Shown: positions 53,436 through 64,000, numbered from the stretch's first letter. The stretch: DNA of 64,000 nt from Pomphorhynchus laevis (GCA_012934845.2 WNNJ02000379.1:1-64000), one strand, 5' to 3'. Numbers and translations: made by a program. The notes: a model not told the origin generated them from the sequence alone.

Positions 53436-55345
53436 GACACCCCTTGAAGTGTCTTATCTTTAAGTTCTATGACAGGAGGAAAGTCAGTACTTTCAGAACT
53501 GCAGGAGATGCATCCCAGTCCGTTGGATGTGAACGAGGGGTTGCTATTATCAGAAAATATCGGCGGGTATAAGGAGCATCATCACATGCGTTTCTTTAAT
53601 ATTGAACCTGATGATGATATATTTGCTGCCAAAAAACCAAAGGCTCAGCAGGCCCATCTAGTATTGATGCTTGTAGCTGGTACAAACTCCTTACGGAGCA
53701 TGGTCATGAATCCAGCAGACTTACCTCGTTAATATGTGACTTTGCAATTAAAATAGCAACGGAAACTGTAGATCCGCTGAAACTCATTGCATATACAGCA
53801 TGTAGACTAATACCAGTAGACAAAGATCCAGATGTTAGACCTATTGGGATAGGCGAGGTTCTACGAAGAATTGTAGGAAGAGTAGTAATGAAGCACGTAA
53901 GGGAGGATATCATGTCGGTTTGCATGGATACACAATTTTGTGCCGGGCAACGAAGCGGAATTGAATCAGCGATACACTCTGTTCGTCATGCTTTCGAAGA
54001 AGACAATGGTAGATGCATACTTCTGATAGATGCTAAAAATGCATTCAATAATCTGAATCGAAAAATGGTTCTTCAAAATATGAAGCATATATGTCTTTCG
54101 TTAAATTGTATTTTGAAAAATACGTATCAACCTTCCCAGTTAATCTTGAGTGATAACCTTCCCAGTTAATCCTGAGTGATATCACATGTTCTCATAGAGG
54201 TTTACGCAAGGAGATCCTTTATCGATAGCAGCATTTGCCATTTCTATTTTACCTCTAATACATGAATTGCAAAGGGTTGCACCAGGTGCAACCCATAAAT
54301 GGTATGCAAATGACAGTGCCTGTGTTGGAACGATAAATGAGATATCACGTGTCTGGGAAACATTAAAAGCTAAAGGGCCAATATTCGGATATTATGTATT
54401 ATAATATGACGGTGTGAGATATCTCAGTAGCTTTATTGGAAACTCAGAATTCGTGGAAAATAAATGCTGTGAATGTGCTAACGTATGGGTGGAGGAAATG
54501 AATAAGCTTAATAAAGTAATTGATTACGAGGCCTTTGCGGGATACATTTTACTTACAAGGGCTTTACAACACAGACAGATTCACCTTCTTCGAACCTGCA
54601 AAACAGAATCGAGCTGGTTTGTGCATTATCGTTCGTTATTATTTGGGAAGTTACTGCCTAGGATGTTGGGCATGCATATTGACGACAAAGAAATGGAGAA
54701 GATTTTAACACTTCCGAATCATCACGGAGGCCTGGGAATCCGATATATTACATGCACTTTAACCGATGAATACATAAACTCTCTCAGGATTTGTAAGCCA
54801 GCAATGGACGGTCATTATGGAGAGGAGTTGCAATTTTTGCAAAAGGCCGTAATTGCGTCAATCAGAAGAGAGAAAGAATATCGGGTAATGAATGTAAAAA
54901 AGAAGTGATCGCTTCCTCAAGAATGGACTTAGAGACAGTCATGCGACATGCAAGTGTCATCGGAGCATCATCCTGGCTCAGTTCACACCATGACATGAGA
55001 GAGCTATTCCTTAACTCTACTGAGTTCCATGATGTCCTGGCTGCAAGGTATAATTGGAATCACGCTGTTATTGGAAAGGATTGTCAATGTGGAGCTCCTT
55101 TTACGGTCTCGCATGCCTTGTCATCTAAAAGTATGGGTCCACTTTTATCCGACACAATGCCGTGGTAAATGCGTTCGCACAACTACTTGGATCCACATGT
55201 CGTAATGTTATAAAAGAGCCTACGTTACGTCCAGTAACAGACAATATCCTATTTAAAAAGACAACAACGACAAGAGACATAAATGCGGGAGCTGATATAA
55301 GCTGCTCTGAACTTTATGCGCACATTACGGGATCCGTGTGAGGAT
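53425..55345 (+). mobile_element. LINE-like element, copy C/D, 3' part
   Basis: Continues copy C/D: GGKSVLSELQEMHPSPLDVN, then front RT (AYTACRLIPVDKDPDVRPIG IGEV around 53790-53850), FCAGQRSGIESAIHSVRHAF and LLIDAKNAFNNLNRKMVLQN (motif A), a TQGDPLSI-like motif B, and WYANDSACVG in the motif C position (YAND instead of YADD). Post-RT 54414-54908 and NGASSWLS-like 54905-55168 with a CQCGAPFTVSHALSSK knuckle. The nuclease-like tail is truncated near 55340. Confidence 0.8.
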
Positions 55346-55604
55346 AACCCTTAATATGTAAATTTTATTATCATTAAGTGGCACAATTAACAATTCTTGA
55401 TTACGAACTACTTACATTTGTGAGATAAATATATACAATAAATAACATACAAAATAATTAACAAACATCAAGTGTCGATGGATGTTTAAGTATGCCGTTA
55501 ATGTGTTAATTCGATGTTTATTCCACGAGAATAACCGTTTTTACAATTCAAACCTGTTCCACTTGAATATACAATTAATAACACACAAACATTCACACAG
55601 AGCG

Positions 55605-55680
55605 CTGCCTGAGAGCGCACGAAGCCGCCTGAGAGCGCACGAGATTGCCTGAGAGCGCACAAAAACACCCGAGAGCGTAC
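55605..55680. repeat. About 20-bp minisatellite upstream of LINE copy E
   Basis: Four imperfect copies of GCCTGAGAGCGCACGA, located about 75-145 bp before the ATG of copy E. GC-rich in an AT-rich context. Confidence 0.9.
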
Positions 55681-55751
55681 TTTAGTAATATTTTTCACGT
55701 GAAAAAGTTAGATTATAAATACAATTATACATATAATCGGAAAAAATAATT

Positions 55752-56864
55752 ATGAATACACTAATTACAACGACTACATCCAATATGCTTCGTGGAAAAC
55801 CAACTTCAATCATCGAATGCTGCAGTTGTAATGGCGCCGCTGCCATATGCAAGGGGTGTAAATTCACAAAGCAAAACGTCCCTGTACAAACTGTGGTGCA
55901 CGTGGATGTACGAACCGACGAGGACCTCTAGAATCGTCTCACTCAGTGATTGTCAGTAAAGAGATTGCTTCCCAGCATACTACTAGAATTGCGACATTGA
56001 AGGTTAGTGTACAATTTGATATGCGCATTGCATATGAGGAGGTTTTGAAGTGTAAACCAAACATTTACGCTCCTCAGATGTAATAAAAGCAGGGAATTCT
56101 TATTTGAATTGACGAAACTTTTTGAGATAGCGTGTACGCCAGACAATGATGGTAATGCCCTCATCAAACTCACTGCCATGTGCCATTGATTACTACAAAG
56201 AATCATGACACGAAAAGTTAAAAGGATTAGGAAGGCATTACGGAGGAGGCTAGATTATTGGAAATGTGGGAACTTCATCAGTCTGTTTGCAGAAGCGCGA
56301 TTTCTTCAATCATCCAGAGCAACAATATGCGGCGTAAAATCGAACACTCTACGACATTCACTGTTTAAACTGTCGATGATGAAAGGTTGTATAAGTTCCG
56401 CCATCAGAGCGCTAAGTACAACTAATGATACAGGGAAGCTATTGCAGCCTAATGACCTAGTAGGCGGAGAATTAGTAAGAGGCATACTGAACAGTAAACA
56501 TCCTCAAGGATCTAACATTCATCCCGATACACTGATTTCAAACCCTTTAGAAAACATTAAACTGTTCCATATCACAATATTCGATCAAATCAACGCAGAT
56601 CAGATAATACGGAGCCCCAAGAAAACATCAGGCTGTGTTGGTCCTTCTGGTGTGGATGCTTCATCATGGAGACAAATTTTTAATGCATTTGATCGGGATT
56701 CAAAAAACTTAGCGGAATCGATGTCCTCATTCACAAGGCATATTGCTAGTAATCGTGTAGACTCAAAGTACCTGAGAGCATTTGTTGCGTGCAGGTTGAT
56801 AGCCCTCGAAAAGCATCCTGGTGTTCGACCGATCGGCATTGGTGAGGTATACAGTTTTCAGTGA
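55752..56864 (+). mobile_element. LINE-like element, copy E, 3'-truncated
   Basis: ATG at 55752; finger CCSCNGAAAICKGCKFTK, then a frameshift before CTNCGARGCTN. 56205-56864 holds KALRRRLDYWKCGNFISLFA EAR, then GPSGVDASSWRQIFNAF and VACRLIALEKHPGVRPIGIG EV (front RT). Homology ends at about 56850, where a Penelope-like fragment begins. Confidence 0.8.
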
Positions 56865-56882
56865 AAAGTTAATTGTGAAGAC

Positions 56883-57850
56883 ATGGAAAATGTAATAAAT
56901 TTCCTAGATGTTAAAGTGCTAAGACGTAATAACATCATCTTTATTGACGTTTTTAGAAAACCGGATATCCCACATACGCTTAGTCCTTGGACCACATATA
57001 TCCCGGAATTATACAAAATTTCAGCGGCCAGCTCTTTGTTCAGAAGAGCCCTGACGGTATGTATTAACAGAGAATACAGACACAGAGAGTATAGGAGAAT
57101 AAATCGCATATTAAGGGAATGTCAATATCCGGAATGGGCGATAAAACGGTCTTTTACATTTGCGATAAGGGTAAGCCAGTTGTCTAGAACGTCGACCGCA
57201 CAGCTAGATATGAAACACGTTAAATCAACGTTCATCAATAATACTTTAAAGAGACGATTGTCGAAGTTAACTTCAAAGTTTAACAACAGAATAAAAGTGT
57301 ACTACAAAACTGGTGCGATACTTAGTGGCATTTTTAAAAGGAAACCAGTTGCAGCATCACAATGTGTAATATATACCATTCCGTGCTCAGATTGTAAGAA
57401 GACCTATGTGGGACAAACTAAACAAGGTTTAAAAAAGAGAACGCACCGACATAAGTACAACCTGAAGAAAAGTGATACATCTTCAGCAGTATTCAATCAT
57501 GGTATTGAGACCGGCCAAATATTGATTTCGAAAGCACAGATATCCTACATAAAGAAAAACAGTTAGAACATAGGCTCGTTTTGTAATCATTGTACATTTC
57601 TATCTTTACTGCAATGGAAGGGAATAAATCTAACTGGTCCTTAAAATTCCCTCCACAAGACGTACAAAAAGATGTAAACTATAAACTTGCTAAACATCGT
57701 GATAAGGTTGCCAAAATAAAATCAGCTATTGCCGATAGGGCTATAACTTAGTTACATTATTTTTAATTGAATTTTCTTTTGTGTAATATTTTCTTCTATT
57801 TTTAGATTGAAAAGGACTGCTAAGTACAGTCGAAATATCAAAACAAATAA
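56883..57850 (+). mobile_element. Penelope-like element, C-terminal part (PLE-3)
   Basis: One long open stretch (56883-57566) encodes the end of RT (INFLDVKVLRRNNIIFIDVF RKP) and a GIY-YIG domain (CVIYTIPCSDCKKTYVGQTK, then SAVFNHGIETG). The front of RT is absent. It is the best-preserved GIY-YIG in the window, with Y..P, C..C and YVGQT all present. The 3' flank to 57850 contains a degenerate hammerhead-like motif. Confidence 0.85.
57806..57842 (+). ncRNA. Degenerate hammerhead-like motif after PLE-3
   Basis: TTGAAAA, stem II GACTG/CAGTC around CTAAGTA, then GAAAT. It is placed as expected for a PLE terminal ribozyme. C3 and G8 are changed to U and A together, and C15.2 is changed, so cleavage is doubtful. 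Confidence 0.45.
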
Positions 57851-57924
57851 AGTTCATTTTGTATTATTGGGGATGATTCGCAATCAAAAGTTACTTTTGA
57901 CCCGAAAGCAATTCTCAACGATAT

Positions 57925-58430
57925 ATACATATATATTCTATAATAACTATAACGACTATCTAACAAAAAATTAACCATGGGTTAATTATAAATATATGGA
58001 TAAAATCGAATAAATAGAATCCTTAAGTATTTTGATAAATCAAAATTATTTAAAAGTAGATACATTTATATTTAGAAAAATAAAAGGTGTTCCATTAAGA
58101 GGTTCCAATAGTATCCCAATTACCGCTGACTTATTATTAAGCTTTATAGAATATAAATTTGTTCATATGTGTAAAAATAGATATAAAATATATAAAGATA
58201 TGATATATCTTTATATACAGGCATTTTTGGTCAAAGCCCTGTATATAATAATAAATATATGCTTCGATATATTGATGATATATGTATTTAACTCTAATAA
58301 TTTTTATTCAATAAGCGAACAAATTTATCCAGGTAGACTCATTCTTAATAAAACCAATAATAATACAAATTTATTTAACGTGGCAAATGCGTACAAGCCG
58401 CACGCTTACAAGTCCATCAACAAAAAATGA
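57925..58430 (+). mobile_element. Naiad-type PLE, short RT fragment
   Basis: Encodes INQNYLKVDTFIFRKIKGVP and the IPITADLLLSFIEYKFV motif B block, then LRYIDDIC in another frame and LILNKTNN. A scrap of the family at 10578-12070 and 36864-38480, more diverged. Confidence 0.7.
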
Positions 58431-58439
58431 AAAAGTCAA

Positions 58440-60870
58440 GCAGATAAATTGTTTAAATGGGATCGGATTTGTCGTTTGAAGCGCGGCAGAGAAGTTGATT
58501 GGCGAATATGAATGGGCAGATGATTCCACGATAGAGGATCAGCCACCAGGAAGGAGCGGAGTCCAAAGGAGGTAGAGTACTTTGGGACAAATAAAAGAAG
58601 GGAATTACAGGAACGCAAAGAACAGTAAGCAGGACGAGAATTATCAAGAAAAGGAAGGTTGAGAAATGAAGGGGTATGAAAAGTTACAAGGCGTAAAGCA
58701 ACGATAAGAAGAAGAATTTGAACACGACAATAAATAGTAGGCAAATCGAGAGAAGCAAGATGTTAGGATGTATGATCAAAACGACGAAGACGGAAGAGAA
58801 TTCGGACGGCTGCGTTGACGATGCGTCGTAGGGGAAGAAAAGTGGGTTTAGGTGAGTTGGAAAATAGACTAAGACAATAATCGAGTCTAGAAAAAAGAAG
58901 AGAAGATATGATAGTCATACAAGAAGGGAAATCGATCAATCTACGAACTTGACGGAGGTTGCGGAGTATCAAGGTACATGAGCGTACTTTATCTCTAACG
59001 AAAGGTTTAAGTGAAAGTTTGTTGTCGAAATGGAAGCCTAGGAAAACGAGATTGTCAACGATAGAACGAATTGTAGAATTTAATGATACGGAAAAAGGTT
59101 CTAAGCCTGGGCGTCGAGGAAGGATTGACATTATTTTGGATTTATTAGGATTTAGAGAAAGGCGAAGGGAAGAAAGATGATTGGAAATTGAGACAAGACA
59201 GTCGGAAGCAGAAACACTAAGATCGTGAATACGATAAACAGGTGCATGATCATAGATGAGAATGTCATCAGCATATTGCATAACATGGAAGTTAAATGTA
59301 TGAGAAATCGAAGAGAAATCACCAACAAGAAGAAAGAAAAGCGTAGGGCCTAATACTGAGCGTTGTGGAACACTAAGTGGGATGGACGAAGGATGGGAGA
59401 GAAGAGTTAGAATAGACGCGAAATGTACGGATTGATAGATATGAAGAAAACCATGATACAGTGGATAAAAAGAAACCATAATCATGACGAAGACGATGGA
59501 GAAGAATCGAGTGATCGACGATGTCAAAAGCAGACGATAGATCAAGAGAAACTATGACACTACATAATTCATGATCGCGCGATATGAGTAAGTCGTTATA
59601 AACTTTAAGACAGGCAATTTCGATTGAGTAATTAGAGCGAAAATTGGCTTGGAAGGGAGAAAATAAGTTGGAGGAAAAGAGATATGTATTAACTTGCTTG
59701 AGAACAAGACACACAAGGAGTTTAGAGAGGGTTGGGAGGAGTGAGATAGGAGGGTATGAAGATGGTAGTGGAGTCGAAAGATTGCTTTTTGATGAGAGGA
59801 CTAACAGTGGCGCATTTTCAGATAGAAGGAAATGTACGAATACGAATGGATGAGTTGAACAATGTGGTTAGGAAGGGTAAGATAAGGAGCAGATATTTTT
59901 AAGCAAGTGAGTGGGAATTGAGTCAGAAGGAGAGGTTTTATTAGGTAATGACAGCAGAACCGAAAAAACTTCATCAGACTAAACGGGAAGAAGGTGGAAT
60001 AGTTCTGGGAAGGAAGTATTTAAAGATAAGAGTGGGTACAAGGGGGCTATGGGTAGTAGGGAAAGTAAATTAGATAACTTAGTTTGTAGATAAGAAGAAA
60101 ATTCATCAGGATTTATATTACAAGAGGATGATGATCGTGAAAGAATTGAGTTTAAGATTTTCCAATGAGATTTAGAGTTGGAAGATGACTCGAGTTGATT
60201 TCGCCAAAAGAGAGTACGTTTAGTACGTATAAGAATGAGATGTGAACGGCGTTGAGAAAAGTAGGAATCACGAAGATTTGGAGGGAGTGAGTTGGATGAA
60301 CGTTTAAGAATGCGTTTATACATACGAAAAGAGTGACGGAGTCGACGCTTAGAAAGACTACAGTCAGAATCGAACCAGGGAGCATGGCGCAAGCGCTGGA
60401 ACGTCGAAGTCGACTAGGCAGAAGGTTATTGAGGATCGACGTAAGTTCAGAATCAAACAGAATGCAGAGATCATCGGGAGAAAGATAGTTAAGAGGAAGT
60501 GAAAAGAGAGAAGAATTGAGTAAGGCTGTGCAGAGTATAGGGATATCGAGCAGTTTCCAGGGTCGACTTTGTGTGGATAATGGTGGAGACGGAGAAGGAG
60601 GATGGGGGCGAGTAAGTGTAAGAGTGACAAGGAAATGATCGGACAAACCATGATCAGTATTTGACAAGGAGGTATGGTCATTGAAGCAGTTAGGAACAGC
60701 AATGATGTCGAGAGCACCGCCGATAATATAAGTTGGGCTTGCTGAAAGTAATTTATAGTTAAAATCAGAAAAAAGATTAGTTAAAGTGATAGAGTCAGAG
60801 AACAAATAAAGGAGTATAATACAAGGAACAGTGAGAAAGGAGATCTGCAAGCTCACTAAAGAACATACGT
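58440..60870 (-). mobile_element. L2/CR1-like LINE, long copy (LINE-L2d)
   Basis: Minus strand, 5' to 3': endonuclease C-terminal half (60152-60856: TNLFSDFNYKLLSASPTYII, GLSDHFLVTLTL); linker (59979-60392); RT motif A VSLDLSSAFDIVDHSILLHR (59373-59714); motif B VPQRSVLGPTLFFLLVGDF and motif C MQYADDILIYDH (58763-59545); tail NAAVRILFRLRRFDHTS and LVADPLSWNHLPIHIR (58436-58800). YADD is intact. The N-terminal endonuclease and ORF1 are missing; a 20-bp tandem repeat lies at the truncation. A few frameshifts. Confidence 0.85.
58763..59545 (-). pseudogene. LINE-L2d reverse transcriptase core
   Basis: 260-codon open stretch with QYADDILIYDHAPVY, LSLNPNKSKIMSI, LGFHFDNKLSL and LDYCLSLFSNSPKPTFLPLR R. 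These are motifs C, D and E and the thumb of an L2/CR1-type RT. It joins motif A (59373-59714) by a frameshift. Confidence 0.85.
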
Positions 60871-60881
60871 GAGGGGTGTCA

Positions 60882-61028
60882 GGAATAATCTGGAACTGAT
60901 AGGAATAAGCTGGAACTGACAGAAATAATCTGGAACTGATAGGAATAATCTGGAACTAACAGGAATAATCTGGAACTGACAGGAATAATCTGGAACTGAC
61001 AGGAATAATCTGGAACTGACAGGAATAA
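60882..61028. repeat. 20-bp minisatellite, about seven copies
   Basis: AGGAATAATCTGGAACTGAC repeated with minor variants (ATAAGC or AACTAAC). It lies at the 5' end of the minus-strand LINE-L2d. Confidence 0.95.
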
Positions 61029-61059
61029 TTGTAAGAATTTATAATAACCAGACTTTATC

Positions 61060-61410
61060 ATCAATAATATTAATGATAAAGATGTATATATCTTAATATG
61101 GACAATAAATTAACAATAAATTAAAATTCAATTAAATACTCTAATTTATACATGTTTTATTATTATATTATTATAACATACAAGACTATAGCCACGCAGC
61201 TGTTTTGTCTGCTCACAGTAAAACTAATTTTATGTCAGCAAAATCTTAATCCGGATACAGGATACTGAAATTAGAATCTGTGCAAAGCCATGTAATTAGA
61301 ATAAATAGATTAGAGTAATTAGAGTAATCTAGATATGAACATTAAATTAACAACAAATTAAAATTCAATTAAATACTCTAATTTATACATATTTTATTAT
61401 ATTATATTAT
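61060..61410 (+). repeat. Two short Naiad-type scraps
   Basis: AATATTAATGATAAAGATGT matches the NINDKEG block of the Naiad RT copies. An AACAATAAATTAAAATTCAA block and following bases occur twice, at about 61105-61165 and 61350-61410. Confidence 0.55.
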
Positions 61411-61414
61411 TACA

Positions 61415-62030
61415 TCTAGATGGTCTTTCTCTCAACATTTGAACTTAAATGTGATAAAATTGTGAAGGCAACATCTGGACTGTCCGAACTAGGCAAATTA
61501 TCTTTTGAGGCTGGGTTACGATATTTTTATATAATGCTGCGTCCAAGACTACAATATGGACTAGCTTGTATCTGTGTAGACTTGACTTCAGAAAACTTTT
61601 ACCAGTTAGAAAAGTGCCTGTCAAGATTTATAAAAAGGTTGGTCGGCGTATGTCCAAAAACTTCATCCACGGCTGTTCAAGTTCTAGAAAGGAAGAATCG
61701 TACATGAGCGATCATCAACTTGTGTATGGTGTTTCTGCAACACAGCATGATCATCACTCTTACATGTATTTTCCTGTGCTCATTCGTATTGTTTATCTTT
61801 AAAAACAATATATACGCAGAAGTGGGGGTAGGCTTATAGGCTTATTTCGGCTGAAGATGCGTACCTGTGTCACGTACAAACGATTTAAGTCAATTAATGA
61901 AATTTACGCAGCTCAAGAAATAAGAAGAAAAAAATTGTTCTGACTTTATATTTGTTATCTTATAATCTTTTTTATATGCCTAAGCCGAAAGGCGGAGTGC
62001 CTTTAATAAATCACTACATTATTATATTAT
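61415..62030 (+). mobile_element. LINE fragment related to LINE-X1
   Basis: Encodes LSFEAGLRYFYIMLRPRLQY GLA, NFYQLEKCLSRFIKRLVGVC and KTSSTAVQ, the post-RT region of the family at 41445-42870 (which reads FVKRSVGGSPETSSTAEAA there). The 3' tail, including GCCGAAAGGCGGAGTGCC, resembles the tails at 42715 and 42840. It is truncated at both ends. Confidence 0.7.
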
Positions 62031-62441
62031 AACATACAAGACTAGTCGTGCAGCTGTTTTGTCTGCTTACAGTGCCATATGCCATACGAGGCACATATCA
62101 GTACGAATTCGGACAAAACTAAGACTATGTATTTTTAGATACCTGAGTCTATCCCTATATTCCAAATGTCTGACAGTACGGACTAGTCTCGTGGCGGAGC
62201 GATAAACATTTTCAAGGCGATTACATTCTTCCTTAGTAATAGGGTAACATCATGGTGAAGCATATAAAAGTATACTTAGAATCAAAGCGTAAGAAATGGT
62301 CCTTTAAAGGTTTAAATATTCTTGATCAGTAACTACTTACATTCCAGATCAATCCAGTAACATATCAATCCAGATTAATCTTATCAATCCAGTTCCAGAT
62401 AAATCCAGCAAATTTAACATTTTTAACACACAAGGACGTTG

Positions 62442-63479
62442 ATGGGAGGATATAAGAAGACATCTACGACCGACACCAACTGTGCTCAACTACAAGTTCA
62501 GTGCTCGGCACACGACTGCAGCGTATGGACTACATTCACATGCGACAGCAGAAAGTCTAAAGAAGACTTCCTATGCGGCTTTTGTGCCAACAAACTCATA
62601 CGCGACCTCTCCCATAAGAACATATCAACCTCCAACGTGTCCACTCAAACCACTACAGTCGTTTCTGATATCCTTTGTCAACCCACTGATCCTGCTATCA
62701 CATGCACTTCTAATCACATGTCTTCACTTCCCGACACCTCCCGTATCTTCCCTCCTGTTTCGTTTCTCAATAACCTACATCCCTCAATCAAAATCACCTC
62801 CACCAACCTCCACAATCCTTCCACTCATAAACTTTCCTCACATCGCTCACCACCCTCTATATTATCCAAATCCTCTTTGTCTTCCGCTGTTAAACCTACT
62901 CCCTTGATATCCTCAACTCCCAGCTCTCCTATCGTGATCTCAGCACCTCATGTTACTCGTCCCCCTTTACGGAAACGCTATCCTTCTCGCGATCGTTGCG
63001 TCATCGTAACTAATATCACTCCTTCCACCTCTTTATCTCCACAAGCACGTCTCGACCACGATGTTTCCGCACTCAGATTCATCCTCTCGTATCTTGTTCC
63101 TGCGGATAAACCATCCTTTTTCAACATCTCTCCTGTCGAATTCCTCCGTCTAAATAAATCTTCTCAATCTAATCCTTCCCAGCCCCCTCTCCTAAAAATT
63201 GTTTTCAAGCATTGCTCTCACGCGTCTTCTGTCCTCTCCCAACTATTCAAACTCATGTCCTCTTCAGCCACTCGAATTTTCCCCAAAATTCGAGTGGCTG
63301 AAGAGGACAGCCACTCCGAAATCGCTCAACTCCTATCTGCCCGCATCGAAAAACGCCGTCGTGAGGATAACGGCGAAACATCTCTCTCGATCCGAAACAT
63401 CGACGGAAATTTTCAAGTTGTCCACACCCGCCCAAAAATTCGATGGCGCTTCATCTCCCCTATATGTCTTCTCTACTAG
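62442..63479 (+). CDS. LINE-L2e ORF1 protein, 345 aa
   Basis: Start taken at ATG 62442. The N-terminus has a PHD-like Cys/His cluster, VQCSAHDCSVWTTFTC, then DFLCGFC. A long Ser/Pro/Thr-rich middle follows, then a C-terminal part with RLDHDVSALRFILSYLVP. It is fully open, so young or recently active. Zinc-finger plus low-complexity ORF1 proteins are known in CR1/L2 LINEs and bind RNA. A perfect 24-bp hairpin lies in frame near the 3' end (63257-63308). Confidence 0.75.
   Translation: MGGYKKTSTTDTNCAQLQVQCSAHDCSVWTTFTCDSRKSKEDFLCGFCANKLIRDLSHKNISTSNVSTQTTTVVSDILCQPTDPAITCTSNHMSSLPDTSRIFPPVSFLNNLHPSIKITSTNLHNPSTHKLSSHRSPPSILSKSSLSSAVKPTPLISSTPSSPIVISAPHVTRPPLRKRYPSRDRCVIVTNITPSTSLSPQARLDHDVSALRFILSYLVPADKPSFFNISPVEFLRLNKSSQSNPSQPPLLKIVFKHCSHASSVLSQLFKLMSSSATRIFPKIRVAEEDSHSEIAQLLSARIEKRRREDNGETSLSIRNIDGNFQVVHTRPKIRWRFISPICLLY
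63257..63308. repeat. Perfect 24-bp inverted repeat inside LINE ORF1
   Basis: Arms 63257-63280 and 63285-63308 are exact reverse complements with loop CCCC. The reading frame passes through without a stop. Confidence 0.97.
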
Positions 63480-64000
63480 CCCCTATCACCACCACACATG
63501 GTTCCCGCCTCGGCCTCCTTAACACTATATATATTCTCCATAAACCGTTCTCATCCTAAACCTATTCACCAAGCAATCCATCGATCTCTTCTGCCTAACC
63601 GAATCCTAGCACTCCGATTCTGACGACCTCTCGATCCGCTGTTTGCTCTCTGCCGGTTGCTCACTAGTCGAATCTGCTCGCCCACTAAGCAAATCCGCTT
63701 CTAAATTCTCTAATCATGGCGGCATTGTCGCACTTGCCCGTCACCCCGCGTCTATTCGCAAAATCACTTCCCCTTTTAGTCCTTGCTCTTTTAAACTGCT
63801 TACTTGTCGTTCTTCTAACCCGATCACTCTAGATCTCGCCATTGTATACCGTCCTCGTTGATCAGATCCCACATCCTTATTTTTTTACCGAACTCACAGA
63901 CCTTCTGTTTTATTGTTCTTTGTCCTCAAGCCCTTCAATCGTACTTGGCGACTTTAACATCCGCCTCGATCGCCCCTCTTCCACCGAGTCAATCAGTTCA

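Larger units (their letters stand above)
62330..64000 (+). mobile_element. L2/CR1-like LINE, 5' half, running off the window (LINE-L2e)
   Basis: 5' UTR with repeated AATCCAG motifs (62340-62410), ORF1 (62442-63476), then an APE endonuclease region from about 63570 (DDLSIRCLLSAGCSLVESAR, SNHGGIVALARHP, TLDLAIVYRPR) to the window end. Frameshifts or stops interrupt the endonuclease. The same endonuclease type is at 14685-15650. Confidence 0.8.

Noticed and set aside
57850-57925. Further hammerhead near GACCCGAAAGC
   Set aside because: No CUGANGA box or stem II partner upstream.
60879-61064. Repetitive protein with QFQIIPVSS units
   Set aside because: Translation of the 20-bp minisatellite.
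62482-62907. Second gene overlapping LINE ORF1
   Set aside because: A frame shadow of the Ser/Pro-rich ORF1; no motif.
63253-63435. Minus-strand 60-residue gene
   Set aside because: Antisense shadow produced by the perfect hairpin and the ORF1 composition.
1-64000. Retrovirus, LTR element or Polinton copies
   Set aside because: No protease, integrase, capsid, envelope or protein-primed polymerase reading was seen. All RTs found are of PLE or LINE type.

Overview
This is an AT-rich invertebrate nuclear sequence. Intron-split host exons, GT-AG splice sites, two kinds of Penelope-like retroelements (PLEs), several LINE families and many short inverted or tandem repeats all point to an animal, most likely an arthropod or another small invertebrate; the species cannot be fixed from the sequence. 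No bacterial genes, tRNA, rRNA or CRISPR array are seen, and I found no retrovirus, LTR element or capsid-bearing element.

The only clear host gene lies on the + strand between 5680 and 28576. A phase-consistent chain of 16 exons encodes the last 1,114 residues of a TDRD12/Yb-like piRNA-pathway protein: degenerate helicase-C, CCCH-type finger, two extended Tudor domains, a helical region, a CS domain and an acidic tail. Its N-terminal half lies upstream of the window or was not recognised. Its introns are packed with retroelements: a Naiad-type PLE GIY-YIG fragment (7.3-7.85 kb), an L2/CR1-like LINE (8.0-10.1 kb), an inverted pair of Naiad-type RT fragments (10.1-12.1 kb), LINE endonuclease fragments (14.7-18.1 kb), ribozyme-like repeats (20.0-21.5 kb) and a long PLE palindrome (26.85-28.1 kb).

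The left end (1-3.84 kb) holds PLE pieces and a tandem/inverted array of about 356-bp units. From 29.4 to 33.0 kb lies a cluster of PLE debris and self-cleaving-ribozyme repeats, including one textbook hammerhead (32012-32060) and its inverted partner. 33.0-36.86 kb is AT-rich with nothing recognised. 36.86-38.5 kb is another Naiad-type RT copy. 40.3-42.9 kb holds two LINE fragments, head to head.

43.2-56.9 kb is a run of four same-strand copies of one LINE-like family (Cys-rich N-terminal finger, RT, C-terminal CCHC knuckle and nuclease-like domain). One copy is split by a 3.55-kb opposite-strand LINE flanked by an 11-bp target-site duplication. 56.9-64 kb holds a PLE C-terminus, Naiad scraps, a long L2-like LINE on the minus strand and the 5' half of another on the plus strand running off the window.

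The most interesting signal is RNA-level. Hammerhead catalytic motifs occur at many places in three states: complete (31659-31706 minus, 32012-32060 plus); minimal forms likely to need a dimer (613-650, 29573-29666); and a permuted form in tandem units (2.2-3.8, 20.6-21.3, 32.3-33.0 kb) where all three hammerhead stems plus an outer stem covary between families but the strands are connected in a non-standard order.
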